From NCBI GenBank assembly GCA_958370785.1, contig CATXKN010000001.1, positions 372,001 through 436,000 on the forward strand: DNA of 64,000 nt. Reading direction: 5' to 3'. Under the pieces are notes generated by a model, which searched no databases, had not been told where the DNA came from, and saw nothing but the letters and a program-made list of their open reading frames with translations. This stretch comes from an uncultured Collinsella sp. GTDB taxonomy: Bacteria; Actinomycetota; Coriobacteriia; Coriobacteriales; Coriobacteriaceae. The position numbers were made by a program, and so were the translations under genes. This document shows positions 7,469 to 16,250 of this stretch, one piece after another (the first letter of the stretch is position 1; each line of letters starts with the position of its first letter).

Positions 7469-8638
7469 TTACTCGGTAAAGGCGTTGCCGACGCTCTGCC
7501 CGCCAACATACGTCTCGACGAGGGTGAGCTCATGGTCGAACACGACAAAGTCGGCGTCGCGACCCGGCATGATGCTGCCGCACTTACCCTCGATGTGCGC
7601 GGAGCGTGCCGGCACCTCGGTTGCCATGCGAATGGCGATATCGGCTCTGGCGATGCCCCAGTCGACGATGTTCTTGACGCCCTGGGCTAGCGTGAGCACC
7701 GAGCCAGCGATGCTCTTGCCGTCGGCGAGCCAGCACAGGTTGTCCTTCATGATGACGTCCATGCCACCACTAGTGTAGCTGCCCTCGGGCATGCCGCCGC
7801 AACCCAAGCAGTCGGTGATGAGCACCGTGTGCTGCCAGCCCTTGGCCTGCAGCAGCGCCTTGATGGCGGCAGGGTTTACGTGCTTGCCGTCACAGATGAT
7901 CTCGGCGTAGGTCTCGGGCGTGGACATAGCGGCACCCACGACACCGGGCTCACGGTGATGCAGCCCGCGCTGGCCGTTATAGGTATGCGTAAAGCAGCTG
8001 GCACCGGCGTTGATGGCGGCGATGCACTCATCGTAGGTGGCGTCGGAGTGACCGATGCTGGTCACCACACCCTTGGCGTTCAGAGCAGCCGCATAGGCAG
8101 CGGCACCGTCGCGCTCGGCCGCCATGGCGCTTTTAACGATGCGACCACCCGCAGCCTCCTGCCACTGATCGAAAACCTCCTCGGAAGGATCGATAAGATA
8201 AGCGGGGTTCTGCGCGCCCACGTGCTTCATGGTAAAGAAGGGGCCCTCCAGGTAGATGCCCTGAATGCGAGCACCGCAGAAGTCGGGGCCGCGACCCTCG
8301 TCCGCCTGAGCGATGGCGGCGCAGGCGTCCTTGATCTGCTCGACGCCATCGGTGAACGTCGTGGGCAGCCAGCTGGTGGTACCGCGACGGGCGAGCTCGG
8401 TCGAGCTGATATCGATGCCCTCGGGATCATTATCGGTAGTTGAGTGGTTGTAGAAGCCATGGATGTGAGTATCGACCATACCCGGTGCGATCCACGATCC
8501 CGTGTAGTCCTTAATCTCGCAAGAGGGCTCGTCGGCCTGCCAGGCGCCAAAGACGCCATCCTCGACCATAAGATAGCCGCCCAGTTGCGGGCCTGCCGGC
8601 AAGAAGAACTTGTCAGCCTTAATTGCGTACGTGCTCAT
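7469..8638 (-). CDS. nagA: N-acetylglucosamine-6-phosphate deacetylase, copy 1
   Basis: NagA removes the acetyl group from GlcNAc-6-phosphate, and in galactosamine loci probably also GalNAc-6-phosphate, in the cytoplasm. The 389-residue protein has the amidohydrolase metal motif GMVDTHIHGF, the Glu of YLEGPFF, HSDATYDEC, FTHTYNGQRGLHHREPG and the catalytic Asp in LITDCLG. The ATG at 8638 has AAGGAG five bases upstream; a GTG six bases earlier is less likely. It is almost identical to the second copy at 17241-18410, with a few conservative differences. It is the last gene of the galacto-N-biose-type locus, separated from agaS by a terminator-like hairpin. Confidence 0.95.
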   Translation of the reverse strand: MSTYAIKADKFFLPAGPQLGGYLMVEDGVFGAWQADEPSCEIKDYTGSWIAPGMVDTHIHGFYNHSTTDNDPEGIDISSTELARRGTTSWLPTTFTDGVEQIKDACAAIAQADEGRGPDFCGARIQGIYLEGPFFTMKHVGAQNPAYLIDPSEEVFDQWQEAAGGRIVKSAMAAERDGAAAYAAALNAKGVVTSIGHSDATYDECIAAINAGASCFTHTYNGQRGLHHREPGVVGAAMSTPETYAEIICDGKHVNPAAIKALLQAKGWQHTVLITDCLGCGGMPEGSYTSGGMDVIMKDNLCWLADGKSIAGSVLTLAQGVKNIVDWGIARADIAIRMATEVPARSAHIEGKCGSIMPGRDADFVVFDHELTLVETYVGGQSVGNAFTE

Positions 8639-8700
8639 ATGCACTCCTTGCTTCTAAAGCAGTTGACTGTAGTGATGCTTATACCCAGCTCACATAAAAC

Positions 8701-8737
8701 AAAAAGCGCCCGCCCGCCGTTATGAGCGGACGGGCGC
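8701..8737 (-). terminator. Terminator between agaS and nagA
   Basis: On the minus strand the near-perfect stem GCGCCCGTCCGC / GCGGGCGGGCGC is followed by a T-rich run. It lies 19 bases after the agaS stop, so nagA depends on read-through or its own promoter. Confidence 0.82.
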
Positions 8738-8755
8738 CCTTACAGAGGGACGCGA

Positions 8756-9922
8756 TTAAGCGGTGAAGGGGTGAATCGTCACGCCCTTGACCACGCGGTT
8801 GACCGTGCCGGTGGGGCTCGGCGTATCGGGCGTGTTGCCCACGCGCACGGAGTTGAGCAGGCTGATGGCCTGGGCAAACATCACGAACGGCAGAGCGAGG
8901 TAGCCCTCGGGAAGCGCTTCGTAGCCCTTAAAGGTGAAGGACTCACCCTCATAGACGGTAGCACCTTCCTGCTGAACGGCGACGGTGTGCTGAGCGATCT
9001 CGTCGCCGCCGATCTCATTGAGGATGTCGATATCGTACTGACGGGTGTAGGCGTCGTTGTTGACGAACACGAAGACGAGCGTCTTATCGTCGACGAAGGA
9101 CTTAGGTCCATGACGATAGCCCATGGAGGTGTCGTAGGAAGTAGCGACCAGACCGTGAGCCAGCTCGAGGATCTTGAGCTGGCTCTCCTGGGCAAGGCCA
9201 CCGAAGGAGCCAGAACCCAAGTAGGTCACGCGGTTGAAGTCGCCAGCCAGGTAATCGGCGATCTCGGGCTCACGGGAGATGACCTCCTCGCCCATCTTGG
9301 CGATGGTCTCGACCCACTCGGCCTTCTGCTCGTCAGAGGCAGTGTCGAAAATAAGGGTGGAGAGCAGGGTCATGCAGGAATAAGAACCGGTCATGGCGAA
9401 GCCCTTGTCGTTGGCGCGCGGAATGAGCAGCGTCAGCGCGTTGGGATCATCGGCAGACTCGACAGCGAGCTTGCCCTCGGGAGCGCAGGTGATGTTGAGG
9501 AACTTGACGTTGTGGACGAGCTCCTTGGCAACAGCAACGGCGGCAAGGCTCTCGGGGCTGTTGCCAGAGCGGGCAAAGGAAACCACGAGCGTGGGATCCT
9601 CGGCGCGCAGGAAGTCGCGCGGGGCGCTCACGATGTCGGTCGTGGCGATGGGCTTAAAGTCGTAGAGATCAGTGTTGCCAGCGTGACGCAGGTACGGGGC
9701 GCAGGTATCGCCAACGTAGTCGGACGTACCGGCACCGGTGAAGACAACGGACAGACGACCCTCGCCCATGGCGCGAGCCTCGGCCAGGAAGGCCTCGATG
9801 GCCTCCTTGTTCTCGCGATAAATGTTGAGCGTATCACGCCAAAGCTCGGGCTGCTGAGCAATCTCGGCCGTGGTGATCTGGGCGCCGAGCTCGGTGAGCT
9901 CCTCGACACTCTTCTCGAACAT
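8756..9922 (-). CDS. agaS: AgaS family SIS-domain isomerase/deaminase
   Basis: AgaS-type enzymes convert galactosamine-6-phosphate to tagatose-6-phosphate plus ammonia. The 388-residue protein carries two SIS sugar-phosphate domains: the first includes VFTGAGTSDYVGDTC and VVSFARSGNSPES, and the second YLGSGSFGGLAQES and SMGYRHGPKSFV. The neighbours are a GntR regulator upstream and NagA downstream. It closes the path from PTS uptake through NagA to tagatose-6-phosphate, the substrate of the LacC-like kinase at 4778-5713. GlmS-like or GlcN6P specificity cannot be excluded by eye, but length and context fit AgaS. Confidence 0.92.
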   Translation of the reverse strand: MFEKSVEELTELGAQITTAEIAQQPELWRDTLNIYRENKEAIEAFLAEARAMGEGRLSVVFTGAGTSDYVGDTCAPYLRHAGNTDLYDFKPIATTDIVSAPRDFLRAEDPTLVVSFARSGNSPESLAAVAVAKELVHNVKFLNITCAPEGKLAVESADDPNALTLLIPRANDKGFAMTGSYSCMTLLSTLIFDTASDEQKAEWVETIAKMGEEVISREPEIADYLAGDFNRVTYLGSGSFGGLAQESQLKILELAHGLVATSYDTSMGYRHGPKSFVDDKTLVFVFVNNDAYTRQYDIDILNEIGGDEIAQHTVAVQQEGATVYEGESFTFKGYEALPEGYLALPFVMFAQAISLLNSVRVGNTPDTPSPTGTVNRVVKGVTIHPFTA

Positions 9923-10033
9923 TTCTAATGCCTCTTTCTTTACTAAATTGTCTGATATATAAAGACTTAATCTGAAAAGTTAAATCGGGTAGTAGTCATA
10001 GGCTGTTTTTCTTTCGTTAACACTCGTATCCGA

Positions 10034-10768
10034 TCACAGAGTATCTCGATAATGAGAAATCCTGTACTTAAACTTGTCCGCACGAGCCACCGAAAGCGTA
10101 AACTCGACAACATCATTTTGGGTGTTGTGAGTAGTTCGGACTATGTCCAGAACTGGCGCACCCTCACCAATACCTAGAAGCCGAGCGTCACATGGACGTG
10201 CTATACCCGCAGAGAACTCCTCATCCGCTACTCGAATTTTCTGCTGATAATCCTGCTCAATGACATCGTAAAGGGGCTTCTGTTCGAGTAGAGGACGCTT
10301 GAGTGAAATAAAGAGCCTTGCTGGAAGATAGCTACGCTCAACCATCATAGGAATACCATCTGCCATTCGTAAACGTTTGAGTTTTAATACCTTTTCACCC
10401 AAATGAATCCCCATTTGCATCGAGAGCGTTTTATCTGCTTCCATTTCACAGAACTCTAAGATGGTTGTTTCTGGCAGGCGGCCCATCGCTTTCATCTGTT
10501 CAGTAAAACTGTACGATTGGGTAAGATTTGTTGCTTGAGCTAGTCGATCGGCAACAAACGTACCGCGACCTTGTTTTCGCACAATCCGACCAAGATACTC
10601 AAGTTCCTGAATTGCAAGCCGGACAGTCGACCGCGAAAGCCCATAACGTTCGGCAAGCTCACGTTCGGACGGAATCAAATCACCTGGCTGATATTCATGA
10701 TCAATTTTTTCGATCAGAATATCTACGAGCTGGTCATATAGCGTTTGCCTGTGCCTCTTGCACGTCAT
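10034..10768 (-). CDS. GntR/UTRA regulator, copy 1 (amino-sugar locus)
   Basis: This HutC-subfamily GntR regulator has a winged helix at residues of about 5-70 (PSERELAERYGLSRSTVRLA) and a UTRA ligand domain after that, with the SYSFTEQMKAMGR block typical of NagR/DasR/AgaR relatives. Such proteins bind amino-sugar phosphates. I start it at the ATG at 10768, with GGAG six bases upstream. It lies between EIIA and agaS. It is clearly similar to the second GntR at 18554-19285 throughout, so the two may share operators of the TGGT-N4-ACCA type. Confidence 0.92.
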   Translation of the reverse strand: MTCKRHRQTLYDQLVDILIEKIDHEYQPGDLIPSERELAERYGLSRSTVRLAIQELEYLGRIVRKQGRGTFVADRLAQATNLTQSYSFTEQMKAMGRLPETTILEFCEMEADKTLSMQMGIHLGEKVLKLKRLRMADGIPMMVERSYLPARLFISLKRPLLEQKPLYDVIEQDYQQKIRVADEEFSAGIARPCDARLLGIGEGAPVLDIVRTTHNTQNDVVEFTLSVARADKFKYRISHYRDTL

Positions 10769-10855
10769 GATATTCTCCACGTAATGAGCAATTAACCAAT
10801 ACTTCAGCCTTCAGGTAACGCACCAACATGTCCAATAAATGGGCTAATAGCGACA

Positions 10856-11284
10856 CTACATCTCATCGTCTTCATCAATGTCAGCACTCTCGAGTTTCTT
10901 GAGATCGACTCCCTCACGACCAACGACCCGCGCGCGTTCGGCAAGTTCATCAAGCGTTGGGTCTCCAAACGCACGCGTCATAACGAGCTCCACCAACATA
11001 GGTAGATTTGTTCCGGTGACAACGGTCACGTTATCGAGCTCAGTCGTCATTGGGATAGCTTGATTGAACGGAGTACCGCCAAGCAAATCAACAAACACCA
11101 ATACGCCATCACAAGCTTGACGCATCTTGGCAATGCAGGTTCGCAAATCATCACCAAAAGTAACCGCCTCCGAGCCCGCAAAAGGAACTACCTCAAAATT
11201 AGGCTGTTCGCCGGCGACCATATCCACAGCGCTTTTCAAACCAGGTGCAAACTGACCGTGACCAGTTAGTACAAATCCAATCAT
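10856..11284 (-). CDS. PTS EIIA component, mannose/galactosamine family
   Basis: This 142-residue cytoplasmic subunit accepts phosphate from HPr and passes it to EIIB. The active His is His9 in VLTGHGQFA, and DLLGGTPFNQA is the family signature. It ends in an acidic tail. It is the fourth PTS gene of the locus but is separated from EIID by a membrane-anchored repeat protein and a terminator-like hairpin. By synteny with streptococcal and lactobacillary loci it corresponds to GnbA or AgaF. Confidence 0.93.
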   Translation of the reverse strand: MIGFVLTGHGQFAPGLKSAVDMVAGEQPNFEVVPFAGSEAVTFGDDLRTCIAKMRQACDGVLVFVDLLGGTPFNQAIPMTTELDNVTVVTGTNLPMLVELVMTRAFGDPTLDELAERARVVGREGVDLKKLESADIDEDDEM

Positions 11285-11365
11285 TCTATCTACCTTTCTA
11301 CCGTTCGCTTTCTCTAGCCAAAGAACCCCTCAAAAGGGCTCTTACGACCACTGCATCATTAAAGT

Positions 11366-11989
11366 TTAGTGAGTGTTTTGTTTTATCGTGGGAGGTCTGT
11401 GAGCGTCTCTAAGCTGCTTTTCAAGGTTGCGATATCTACGTGCTTCGCCCTTGTTCCCGCTGCTCTCATATTGATATGAAAGCAGCAGATAGAGCTTTCC
11501 GCGTAACCCAAGGTCGTTCGTATCCAGCATAGCTTCCATCTCATCGATCTTATCATGCCGACGGCAAAAGACTATGTCGTAGGTCAATTGACTGTCCGCC
11601 AAAATGCCCTTCGACACGATGGGGCGCATCTCTTCCAACATGGACGCCGCCCGCTTCCGGTCACCCGTCTTGATATAGAAATTAAAGGCGCGAACCGCAA
11701 GCTGTCGACGTTGTTTATCGCCGCACGACATCTCCAGCAAGTGGTCAAGCATTCGATCTGCATATGCGTCCATATCAGCAGCTTCATAGATCGTGAAACG
11801 CAGGTAATACTGCTTATACGTAGACATTACTATACGCGCAAGTTTGCGATCGAGCAGGTCTATGCAATCTTGGTATAAGCCCAAGTTAAACAATACCTGC
11901 AATTTCATATCGAAGTATTTTTTCGCTCCTTCGGTCACAGCGAAATAAGCCACGACAACACAAATGAACAGGACGATCCAAAATGGCAT
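11366..11989 (-). CDS. Membrane-anchored TPR-like protein inside the PTS locus
   Basis: I do not recognise a named family. The 207-residue protein starts with one hydrophobic segment (residues 2-18, WIVLFICVVVAYFAV) and the rest is helical and charged. Its patterns resemble tetratricopeptide repeats, such as LFNLGLYQDCIDLLDRKLA and FYIKTGDRKRAASMLEEM. The anchor is short and there is no lipobox, so it is probably a single-pass protein with its repeats on one face of the membrane. It lies between EIID and EIIA, where streptococcal and lactobacillary loci have nothing. A scaffold for EIIA or a stress-related passenger are both possible. Confidence 0.75.
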   Translation of the reverse strand: MPFWIVLFICVVVAYFAVTEGAKKYFDMKLQVLFNLGLYQDCIDLLDRKLARIVMSTYKQYYLRFTIYEAADMDAYADRMLDHLLEMSCGDKQRRQLAVRAFNFYIKTGDRKRAASMLEEMRPIVSKGILADSQLTYDIVFCRRHDKIDEMEAMLDTNDLGLRGKLYLLLSYQYESSGNKGEARRYRNLEKQLRDAHRPPTIKQNTH

Positions 11990-12070
11990 TGCACTATATT
12001 CCCTTCAAGGCAGCCTTAAGGAATTAATCGAACACGATGACTGCATAACCGCCTATGAACAGCGGTGTCC

Positions 12071-12135
12071 GACAAAACAAAAGAGGCGCACACTCCAGGG
12101 GATATGGCGATAAAGTCGCCTTGGAGGTGTGCGCC
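12071..12135 (-). terminator. Terminator-like hairpin within the PTS gene group
   Basis: On the minus strand GGCGCACACCTCCA pairs with TGGAGTGTGCGCC, with a one-base bulge, around a smaller hairpin (GGCGACTTTATCGCC). TCTTTTGTTTT follows. It lies 42 bases after the EIID stop and would cut most transcripts before the TPR-like and EIIA genes. Confidence 0.82.
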
Positions 12136-12176
12136 ACGTCTCAATTGAGGCTCAAATGCCGTGACAATATGGGTAT

Positions 12177-13016
12177 TTAGCCCTTGCAAATAATACCGAA
12201 TGCACCCAAGGCAATGGACAGAACCAAGACGATAAAGATGGCCTTCGTCGAGGTCATGCCCTTCTTACCGAGGAGCCAGTATACGAAGCCGACGAGTGCG
12301 GCAGGAACCAGCTTGGGGCAAATCATATTGCAGATGTTCTGCAAGTCAACGGTAACACCGCCGATAACAGGCTTCGCCGCAATAACGATACCGACATTGG
12401 TTGCGACCAGAGCACCGACCATAAAGACACCCATTACGGAGGCCGCGTCGGTCAACGCGTTCAGGCGATCGCTCATGGTGGTGACGAGCTTCATACCCTG
12501 CTCATAGGCCATGTGGGTCTGCTTGCAGCGGAACCAGTCAACAAGGATGTTCACGACGACCCAGATGAAGATACCCAAGGGGTTGCCGTTCATGGCCATA
12601 TTGGCAGCCAGAGCGCCGAAAATGGTCGGGAGCAGCGAACCGAAGATGGAATCGCCGATGGAAGCCAGCGGTCCCATGAGACCAGTCTTGAGACCAGCAA
12701 CAGCCTCGAGGCCCTCAATGCCCTCCTCTTCCTCGATTGCCAAATCGATACCGGTGATGATCGTGTTGAGGAAGTTTGAGGTGTTGAAGAACGGTGCGCA
12801 CTGGGCGCGGCAGGCTTCCTTTAGCTCCGGCGTGCCGTCGCCGTACAGCTTGCGCAGTGTGGGCAGGATAATCCAGAGATAACCAGAGTGTTGCATGCGC
12901 TCGTAGTTCCAACCATCCTGGAAACCAAGCAGGTTACGACGGTTGATCTGCGCAAGGTCGTCCTTGGTAATCTTGTAGCCAGTGGTGCCATTGGCGAGTT
13001 TCTCATTAGAGCTCAT
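12177..13016 (-). CDS. PTS EIID component, mannose/galactosamine family
   Basis: EIID is the second membrane subunit of mannose-family PTS permeases. The 279-residue protein has NRRNLLGFQDGWNYERMQ near the start, GLKTGLMGPLASIGDSIFGS in the middle and hydrophobic C-terminal segments. The start at 13016 overlaps the EIIC stop by 11 bases (coupled translation). The open frame runs further upstream, but that part is only the EIIC gene in another frame. It forms the sugar channel together with EIIC. Confidence 0.93.
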   Translation of the reverse strand: MSSNEKLANGTTGYKITKDDLAQINRRNLLGFQDGWNYERMQHSGYLWIILPTLRKLYGDGTPELKEACRAQCAPFFNTSNFLNTIITGIDLAIEEEEGIEGLEAVAGLKTGLMGPLASIGDSIFGSLLPTIFGALAANMAMNGNPLGIFIWVVVNILVDWFRCKQTHMAYEQGMKLVTTMSDRLNALTDAASVMGVFMVGALVATNVGIVIAAKPVIGGVTVDLQNICNMICPKLVPAALVGFVYWLLGKKGMTSTKAIFIVLVLSIALGAFGIICKG

Positions 13017-13893
13017 CGTCGTCGTCTCCCTCCGCAGCGCCAGCAGCAGCGACGGGACGCTGGTTGTTCTTGTAGTACAGCAAAGACAGAGCAAAGCCAA
13101 TAATAGCGATCGCCAGCATCGACATGTTATTGAACATACCGACCATATCCACGGCGCCCTTACCAAGCGCGCCGTTCACAGCGACGATGTTGGCGTTGAG
13201 GTTCATGATGCTCGTGAAGGCCGTACCAAACAGGGCGGCAACTACAAAGCCGAGCAGCAGGTAGGCGACGTGCTTTTTGACCGGCAGGTAACGGAGCAGG
13301 ATGGCGAAGCCAACAGCGGGCAAGGCACCGCCAGCAACAGACAGACCGTCACCCAGCCACTTCCAGTCGCCGTTAAGGGCGGTAGTGATGCCCTCGACCA
13401 AGCCCTGGCCAAATGCGAGAGCCAGGAAGACCGGAATCATGCGGGACAGCATCCAGGAAACGGCACCGAGCAAGTAGTGTACGTTGTAGGCACCCCAGTT
13501 CATCTTCTCGATATCGGCATCGCACATGTGACCGAAGAACGTGTTGGCGAAACGGCCGGCGATATCGGTGTAAACGAGAATGGCAGCGACAGGTACGCCG
13601 ATAGCGGCAAGAGCCGTCTCGGGATTCATGCCCGCACCCACGGCAAAGGCAGTGGCGACCAGAGTGCCGGAGTTGGCATCGATACGAGAGGCGCCGCCAA
13701 AGGTACCAACGCCCAGGACGGTGAGCTGCATGCTGCCGCCGATAAACAGGCCAGTCTGTAGGTCACCCATAATCAAACCGGTAATCATACCGGAGAAGAC
13801 GGCTGAGCCGGCACAGGTGTACCAGTTCAGCTCATCCAGAATCTGATAACCCGCATACAGGGTTAACAGAAGAATCTGCCACCAAGCAATCAT
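13006..13893 (-). CDS. PTS EIIC component, mannose/galactosamine family
   Basis: This 295-residue integral membrane subunit carries the sugar path of a mannose/sorbose-family PTS. It starts with the hydrophobic MIAWWQILLLTLYAGYQIL, has the family block LFIGGSMQLTVLGVGTFGG, and ends in a hydrophilic acidic tail (EGDDDDEL). It overlaps EIID and lies 93 bases after EIIB. The subfamily resembles the galactosamine and galacto-N-biose permeases (AgaW, GnbC), which is supported mainly by gene context. Confidence 0.93.
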   Translation of the reverse strand: MIAWWQILLLTLYAGYQILDELNWYTCAGSAVFSGMITGLIMGDLQTGLFIGGSMQLTVLGVGTFGGASRIDANSGTLVATAFAVGAGMNPETALAAIGVPVAAILVYTDIAGRFANTFFGHMCDADIEKMNWGAYNVHYLLGAVSWMLSRMIPVFLALAFGQGLVEGITTALNGDWKWLGDGLSVAGGALPAVGFAILLRYLPVKKHVAYLLLGFVVAALFGTAFTSIMNLNANIVAVNGALGKGAVDMVGMFNNMSMLAIAIIGFALSLLYYKNNQRPVAAAGAAEGDDDDEL

Positions 13894-13986
13894 GGTAAAC
13901 TCCTTATTTAAGGTGTAACAGTTTCTACAATACCAATACGCTTATATAAACCGTGCATCCCCCTTCACGGCCTAGCGTTAATTCGA

Positions 13987-14451
13987 CTAGAGCGTGAGAG
14001 CCTCTGGGTTATCCTGCGGCGTCAGCTGAATGACAATAGGAAGATTATCGGCCTTGAGTTTGGCAAATGCGTCAAGGTCCCCCTGGTCGCAACTAATGTT
14101 GCGAGTCAGCTTCTTGACCGGCTCCATTGTCGTCATATTACCGACGATGAGCTGCTCAAGCTTAACACCTTGCTCCAAAAGTCGAACGTAGACCTCAGGC
14201 TTTTTCGCAACAATAAAGAGACGTTGTGCATCATATTTGCCAGCAGTGATGTTGGCAGCGGCCTTGTCGACAGGAAGCACGGACAACTTCACAGTTGCCG
14301 GGCAAGCCATGCGAAGAACCTGCTTTTGGGTAGCATCTTGCGATACCTCGTCGTCAACTACCATGAAGCGGCTTACCTGACGGGCGTTAGACCAGAGGTT
14401 TGCCACCTGTCCGTGAATCAAGCGAAAGTCGATTCGTGCGCCTACAATCAT
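13987..14451 (-). CDS. PTS EIIB component, mannose/galactosamine family (intact)
   Basis: This 154-residue cytoplasmic subunit receives phosphate from EIIA and gives it to the sugar at the EIIC-EIID pore. The phosphorylated residue is His13 in RIDFRLIHGQVANLW. The gene starts two bases after the beta-galactosidase stop, so the two are translationally linked. It is the functional counterpart of the orphan gene at 3644-4138, where this His is Tyr. Confidence 0.94.
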   Translation of the reverse strand: MIVGARIDFRLIHGQVANLWSNARQVSRFMVVDDEVSQDATQKQVLRMACPATVKLSVLPVDKAAANITAGKYDAQRLFIVAKKPEVYVRLLEQGVKLEQLIVGNMTTMEPVKKLTRNISCDQGDLDAFAKLKADNLPIVIQLTPQDNPEALTL

Positions 14452-14453
14452 TT

Positions 14454-16250
14454 CTACTCAACTCCTTCTTGTTCAAGTGTACGGATAACGGGCTCAGAGC
14501 GAAGGGAGATTTTCGCATCATACACGCCCTCTGTTTCGAACATAACGAGCTCATTGGTACCAGGGTGTAATAAACCGTGCGGAACATAGAGCGTCATGAT
14601 GGGACCCTTATCCCAAAAACGTCCGACATTCGTTCCGTTTACGAATGCCACACCCTTTCCAAAACCCGTAGTGTCGATAAAGGTATCAGCCGGCTCAGAT
14701 ATATCAAACTTTGCGCGGTAAAAGGAAGGTTGCCCCTCTACCCAGCCGGCGGAATAATCAAGATTATCGATGTTATCGAGTGGCAGACAACGCATCTCCC
14801 AACCGGTAACAAAGTGAAGATCAACGCAAACTCCTGTCCTAATGCCTTTATGCTGCGTATCAGCGAGCAATTTGTGACCATAATTGACGCGACCCATATC
14901 CTCGGTCAGAACATCCAGGCGGTTTTGTTCACAGGGAAGAACGCAGTGAATATCTTCCCCGATGTGCTCCTGATACTGCGTCGCCACTTTGTCACCGTTC
15001 ACAAACACCTGTGCACGGTCGCGGGCGTCAATAACCCGAATACGCTCTTCATCTGCACGGTCACGCTCGACAGTCGTGGTATATAACGTATATCCATACG
15101 ACTGACCCATCTCTTCCATGGGCATAGGATATTGGGCTTCAATCGGCTCCGAAAGAATATCGAGCACATTAAAGAGACTTACGCGCTCACTCACCGAAAT
15201 ATCGGGCATGGAAAACGCCTTTTTTGTTAACGGCTTGCTTTGCGCGATATCGGGATACAGCTCGTGAACTGTCCTTTGAATTGCGAAGTATTTCTCGGTC
15301 GGGTTGCCCTGTTCGTCCAATGGAGCATCGTAGTCATATGATGTCACCTGGTGCAGGTCATGTGTATGGCGTGCAGAACATCCGTTCATAAATCCAAAGT
15401 TGGTGCCTCCATGAAACATGTAGAGGTTTAAAGACCCTCCAAGCTCGAGCACCTCGCGAACGCAAGAGGCAAGATCTTCGGGATCGCGTCTGATGACGTT
15501 CTCCCCATAGCGATTGAACCAGCCGTCCCACAACTCCATGCACACAAGAGGCCATTGTTTTCCATGCTCCTTGTGAAAAGCAGAAAGAGCCTCAAAGTTC
15601 TCCTTTGCATGAGAACCAAAGTTGCCGGTGCACAACACATCATCGTCAATGAGCGTACCGGCACGAAGGCACCCACGCCACGGGCCATCGGAAGTACAAA
15701 GGGGCACGGAAACCCCACGCTCGACCATAAGGCGACGAATCGCGCGAAGATAGTCCTTATCCTCGCAATATGATCCATACTCGTTTTCAACCTGCATCAT
15801 GATGATGTTTCCGCCCTTGTCAATCTGACGCGGGACGAGTATCGGCATGAGATGGTCGTAGTAATGCGCAACGTGAGCAAGAAACTTGGGGTCGCTGCTA
15901 CGCGGTCTCATATCATGTTGGCGCAGCAGCCATGCTGGCATGCCGCCAAATTCCCATTCTGCGCAAATAAACGGAGAGGGCCGAACAATTGCATACAGAC
16001 CGAGTGACGCTGCTTCATCAAGAAATGCCGCCAAATCAATTGAACCAGAAAAATCGAAGACGCCAGGCTTTGGCTCATGAAGATTCCACGGTACATACGT
16101 TTCGACCGTATTAAACCCAAGAGCCTTAAGGTTATAGAGCGAGTGGTGCCAGTCGCTCGGATGAACACGCATATAGTGAATCGCCCCCGACAAGATGGTG
16201 AACGGCTCATCATCGAGTAGGAATTGATTGGTGATCTTAAACGAATGCAT
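14454..16250 (-). CDS. Intracellular GH35 beta-galactosidase (BgaC-like)
   Basis: This 598-residue glycoside hydrolase family 35 enzyme has no signal peptide, so it acts in the cytoplasm. The acid/base is Glu157 in QVENEYGSY and the nucleophile is Glu239 in CMELWDGWFNRYGE. Its length matches the pneumococcal BgaC (about 595 residues), which prefers Gal-beta-1,3-GlcNAc or GalNAc ends. It is the first gene of a run with PTS EIIB-C-D, EIIA, GntR, agaS and nagA, the same set as the lactobacillary gnb loci. The inferred substrate is therefore PTS-imported galacto-N-biose or lacto-N-biose. A long leader with an operator candidate precedes it. Confidence 0.94.
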   Translation of the reverse strand: MHSFKITNQFLLDDEPFTILSGAIHYMRVHPSDWHHSLYNLKALGFNTVETYVPWNLHEPKPGVFDFSGSIDLAAFLDEAASLGLYAIVRPSPFICAEWEFGGMPAWLLRQHDMRPRSSDPKFLAHVAHYYDHLMPILVPRQIDKGGNIIMMQVENEYGSYCEDKDYLRAIRRLMVERGVSVPLCTSDGPWRGCLRAGTLIDDDVLCTGNFGSHAKENFEALSAFHKEHGKQWPLVCMELWDGWFNRYGENVIRRDPEDLASCVREVLELGGSLNLYMFHGGTNFGFMNGCSARHTHDLHQVTSYDYDAPLDEQGNPTEKYFAIQRTVHELYPDIAQSKPLTKKAFSMPDISVSERVSLFNVLDILSEPIEAQYPMPMEEMGQSYGYTLYTTTVERDRADEERIRVIDARDRAQVFVNGDKVATQYQEHIGEDIHCVLPCEQNRLDVLTEDMGRVNYGHKLLADTQHKGIRTGVCVDLHFVTGWEMRCLPLDNIDNLDYSAGWVEGQPSFYRAKFDISEPADTFIDTTGFGKGVAFVNGTNVGRFWDKGPIMTLYVPHGLLHPGTNELVMFETEGVYDAKISLRSEPVIRTLEQEGVE

